Of a stretch of 64,000 nucleotides of DNA, positions 61,764-64,000 are shown one piece after another. Under the pieces are notes generated by a model that did no database searches, had not been told where the DNA came from, and was given only the letters and a program-made list of their open reading frames with translations. A program made the position numbers and the translations under genes. The DNA is taken from positions 2,356,001-2,420,000 of the forward strand of contig OZ242357.1 of NCBI GenBank assembly GCA_965208815.1, read 5' to 3'. Origin of the DNA: Bin55 sp009840545 (GTDB lineage Bacteria; Pseudomonadota; Gammaproteobacteria; Pseudomonadales; Azotimanducaceae). Every line of letters starts with the position of its first letter. The stretch's first letter is position 1.

Positions 61764-63734
61764 CTAGTTCACTTGCGAGGTAGTAATGTCAAGAAATAAC
61801 TCCGGCACCAATTCGCGACGAGTTATTCGGCCATCCGACAGCCTCTCTATACACAGCATGAGAACGGGATCGATGTTTCGAAACTTGGCTCTAGTCGCCA
61901 AATACGAGAGCTGTCCGGCGTTGAAATGTCTAGGATAGCCTAGCTCGCCAGCAGTCTTGCTCAACGCTCGGGCCAAGTTGGTGGGATTCTCATACTGTTC
62001 GATCACTTGGGCAATTAACCTACGTCGTTCAGCATGTATTTCTTGCTCGTTGAGAGTTTCAGACAGCTCAGGTTCATCACCCACGTGAAGAGCGGAAGAC
62101 TGTGTCTCTAGTTCCCTGATGCGCTCCTCGGCTCGAGTGCGAGCCCACTTGTAGTCCGCCTTACCGGCGGGCGAACGTCTAACGGTATCCTCGAAGAAAA
62201 CCTGTTTCGGTATTTTGTAGCCAGCGATTCGTTCTCGAGCGAAGTCAATGAGATCGCGTTCGTTCAGTTCACGTTCTTCAATGCAAGACACCACAGCCAC
62301 AATACGGTGTCCGAATCGTTCATCCGGCACCCCGACAACTAGGCAATCGATTACATCGGGATGTTGCTTTGCGATCTCCTCAACTTCCTCAGGATAGACC
62401 TTCTCACCCGCAGTATTGATGCAGTTACTTCCACGACCGAGCAATGTAATGGTTAGGTCGCTTTCGACTGACGCGAAATCTCCTGGGAAACTGTATCGAA
62501 CGCCATCTACTTCGCGAAAAGTTGCCGCAGATTTTTCCGGATCCTTGTAATAACCAATCGGCACGAGACCGCTGGTCGCTAACCGCCCCGCCTTCCCGCT
62601 TCCAGGCACTACTTCTTCGTCGTTTTCGTCAAAGACTTTGACGCCGGGACTCAGGGTGAATCGTGCAGTCTTCGAAGTATCGTCTCGACTTGAAACCGAA
62701 CTACCCATTCCGCCTTCCGTGGAGCCCATTGCATCAATCAATTGCATTCCGTGATGTTCTAGCAACGCTTCCTTTATTTCGCTACTCCACATGACTCCAC
62801 TCGAAATAATTTGTCGAACGGAGCTAATGTCGTAAGGACGCTGCAAAACGATCGATTCGTTGAGTGCATCCAACATTGGTCGTGCAAAAGCGTCTCCTAC
62901 TATCACCACCTTATCGACCTTGTTTCGTTCCACCTCACTCCAGATCAAGTGAGGATCCAAACCCAATTTTGAAATCGTTACGACGGTTCCACCACAAAGC
63001 AACGGTATGATCGCCCCCAACCACATACCTGTTCCATGCATCAACGGACATGCTGGCAAACAGACGGGGAGTTGCTGAACGATCTCAATGGCCCTTATAA
63101 ATCTCGCGAAATCCTCCGGCGTCTCTGGAGCTGCAACTCCATCCGCCGCATAAGCTGACAACAACCGATGGATGAATTCGCCTTGCGCATACATAACTCC
63201 TTTTGGCATGCCAGTAGTACCGCCTGTATAGAGCATGTAAACATCGTCCGGAGAGCGCTCCGGATTTCGCTCGCAGGGCGAATGAGCCTTGATCGCCTGT
63301 TCGTAGTCCACAGAGTTGGCAAGAAGTGACTCAGTCCCATCGGGAATCTGGATATAGAGCTTTACTTTTGGTAGACGATCTCTAATCTCCCAAATGCGCG
63401 CTGCGTAGCATGCCTGATAAAACAATGCTTCTGAGTCGGAGTTGTCAAGAATGTATGCGAGTTCGTCTGATGTGTATCGATAGTTGACGTTTATGGGACA
63501 TGATCGGGTCTTGAAAATGCCATATTGCGCCTCAAGATATTGGTTCGAATTGTGTGCATAAATACCTACCTTCGACCCATTACCAATTCCGTTTTCTTGA
63601 AGCAGTGAAGCAAGCCTTGCCGCCCGATCGTCATAGTCGAACCAAGTGCGACGAACGTCGCCACATACCAACGCTTCGCGATCCGGGATTAGATCTGCAA
63701 TGGATTCCCATGCAGTTGCGAAGTCCACTGCCAT
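61764..63734 (-). CDS. Acyl-CoA synthetase with extra C-terminal domain
   Basis: This 656-residue AMP-forming ligase is about 110-120 residues longer than usual. The AMP-binding motif is YMLYTGGTTGMPKGVMYAQGE, then CPLMHGTGMWLGAI, MGSTEGGMGSSV, and LLGRGSNCINTAGEKVYPEEVEE. The catalytic Lys lies near RRSPAGKADYKWARTRA. After that comes an added region (about 535-656), helical and charged, ending NIDPVLMLCIERLSDGRITRRELVPELFLDITTSQVN. I do not recognise that extension. It lies 79 bp upstream of the other ligase on the same strand, so they may form an operon. Confidence 0.85.
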   Translation of the reverse strand: MAVDFATAWESIADLIPDREALVCGDVRRTWFDYDDRAARLASLLQENGIGNGSKVGIYAHNSNQYLEAQYGIFKTRSCPINVNYRYTSDELAYILDNSDSEALFYQACYAARIWEIRDRLPKVKLYIQIPDGTESLLANSVDYEQAIKAHSPCERNPERSPDDVYMLYTGGTTGMPKGVMYAQGEFIHRLLSAYAADGVAAPETPEDFARFIRAIEIVQQLPVCLPACPLMHGTGMWLGAIIPLLCGGTVVTISKLGLDPHLIWSEVERNKVDKVVIVGDAFARPMLDALNESIVLQRPYDISSVRQIISSGVMWSSEIKEALLEHHGMQLIDAMGSTEGGMGSSVSSRDDTSKTARFTLSPGVKVFDENDEEVVPGSGKAGRLATSGLVPIGYYKDPEKSAATFREVDGVRYSFPGDFASVESDLTITLLGRGSNCINTAGEKVYPEEVEEIAKQHPDVIDCLVVGVPDERFGHRIVAVVSCIEERELNERDLIDFARERIAGYKIPKQVFFEDTVRRSPAGKADYKWARTRAEERIRELETQSSALHVGDEPELSETLNEQEIHAERRRLIAQVIEQYENPTNLARALSKTAGELGYPRHFNAGQLSYLATRAKFRNIDPVLMLCIERLSDGRITRRELVPELFLDITTSQVN

Positions 63735-64000
63735 AAATATCTCCCATCTTCCTCAACTCTCGAGTGAGCTGTCAAACTCGTAAAGACGTATTGGATTGGT
63801 CGTCCGTGATTCTCTACTGCGAGTCGATCAGTGCTCGTTCCGTCGCATCTTGACGGAACACCATAATTGTAGTGACAGAATATGTGCTACATACAGCGAC
63901 CGCCACTCCCCGTTCGAGCACTGAAAGATTCCTCGTCTACGCGTCAAGCGTAGTGTCGTATTTGTGGTAACCGCAAACTGTCCAGAATTCCCGATTTGGC

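Noticed and set aside
63735..64000. Right-edge stretch after the last gene
   Set aside because: I looked for a partial gene, tRNA or terminator in these 266 bases and saw nothing I could support.
1..64000. tRNA genes
   Set aside because: A visual search for T-loop-like sequence on both strands gave no site with supporting acceptor and anticodon stems; short tRNA-like matches could still be missed without a covariance search.

Overview
The window reads as a chromosomal segment of a gammaproteobacterium that I cannot place more precisely. The evidence is a secA/dciA/lpxC/dcw arrangement, rnpB beside rsmI and lpoA/dolP, and an sspB-sspA-petCBA-rpsI-rplM block. No rRNA, tRNA, plasmid or prophage was seen. 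Genes are packed tightly, many neighbours overlap by 1-17 nt, and TTG and GTG starts are common.

Layout. 1-15127: the 5' part of secA, dciA, and a minus-strand division and cell-wall cluster (rsmH-ftsL-ftsI-murE-mraY-murD-ftsW-murC-ftsQ-ftsA-ftsZ-lpxC). The cluster lacks mraZ, murF, murG, murB and ddl at their usual places. 15470-24548: a decaying two-gene unit, consisting of a membrane-anchored protein with an in-frame TAG and a roughly 1,914-residue secreted metzincin with thrombospondin type 3 and FG-GAP repeats. The large gene is broken by a 1-nt deletion and by a 2,696-bp IS1595-type transposon (16807-19502). The transposon has perfect 24-bp terminal inverted repeats and an exact 8-bp target duplication. 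It carries a transposase and, converging on it, a DNA methyltransferase-HNH fusion plus a zinc-ribbon protein. Identical promoters embedded in both ends place each first ATG 7 nt after the -10 box.

24763-33718: a CHY zinc-finger protein, RNase P RNA, rsmI, lpoA, dolP, sspB/sspA, the cytochrome bc1 operon, and rpsI/rplM. 33846-42260: accessory genes, namely an enolase-superfamily enzyme, a phosphotransferase with a small membrane partner, a DUF4143 ATPase, a very large ABC-2 permease/M1-peptidase-like fusion, and a RelBE-type toxin-antitoxin pair under a perfect 19-bp-arm palindrome.

42457-51595: an apparently complete upper pathway for tryptophan breakdown through kynurenine and anthraniloyl-CoA. 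It comprises kynurenine formamidase, the fused 2-aminobenzoyl-CoA monooxygenase/reductase, an SDR, an enoyl-CoA hydratase, 2-aminobenzoate-CoA ligase, tryptophan 2,3-dioxygenase, kynureninase and a RidA protein. 51795-64000: a DsbA-like thioredoxin-fold protein, glycolate oxidase glcDEF, a dihydroorotase-type amidohydrolase, a GIY-YIG-like protein, a second enolase-superfamily enzyme, and two acyl-CoA ligases.
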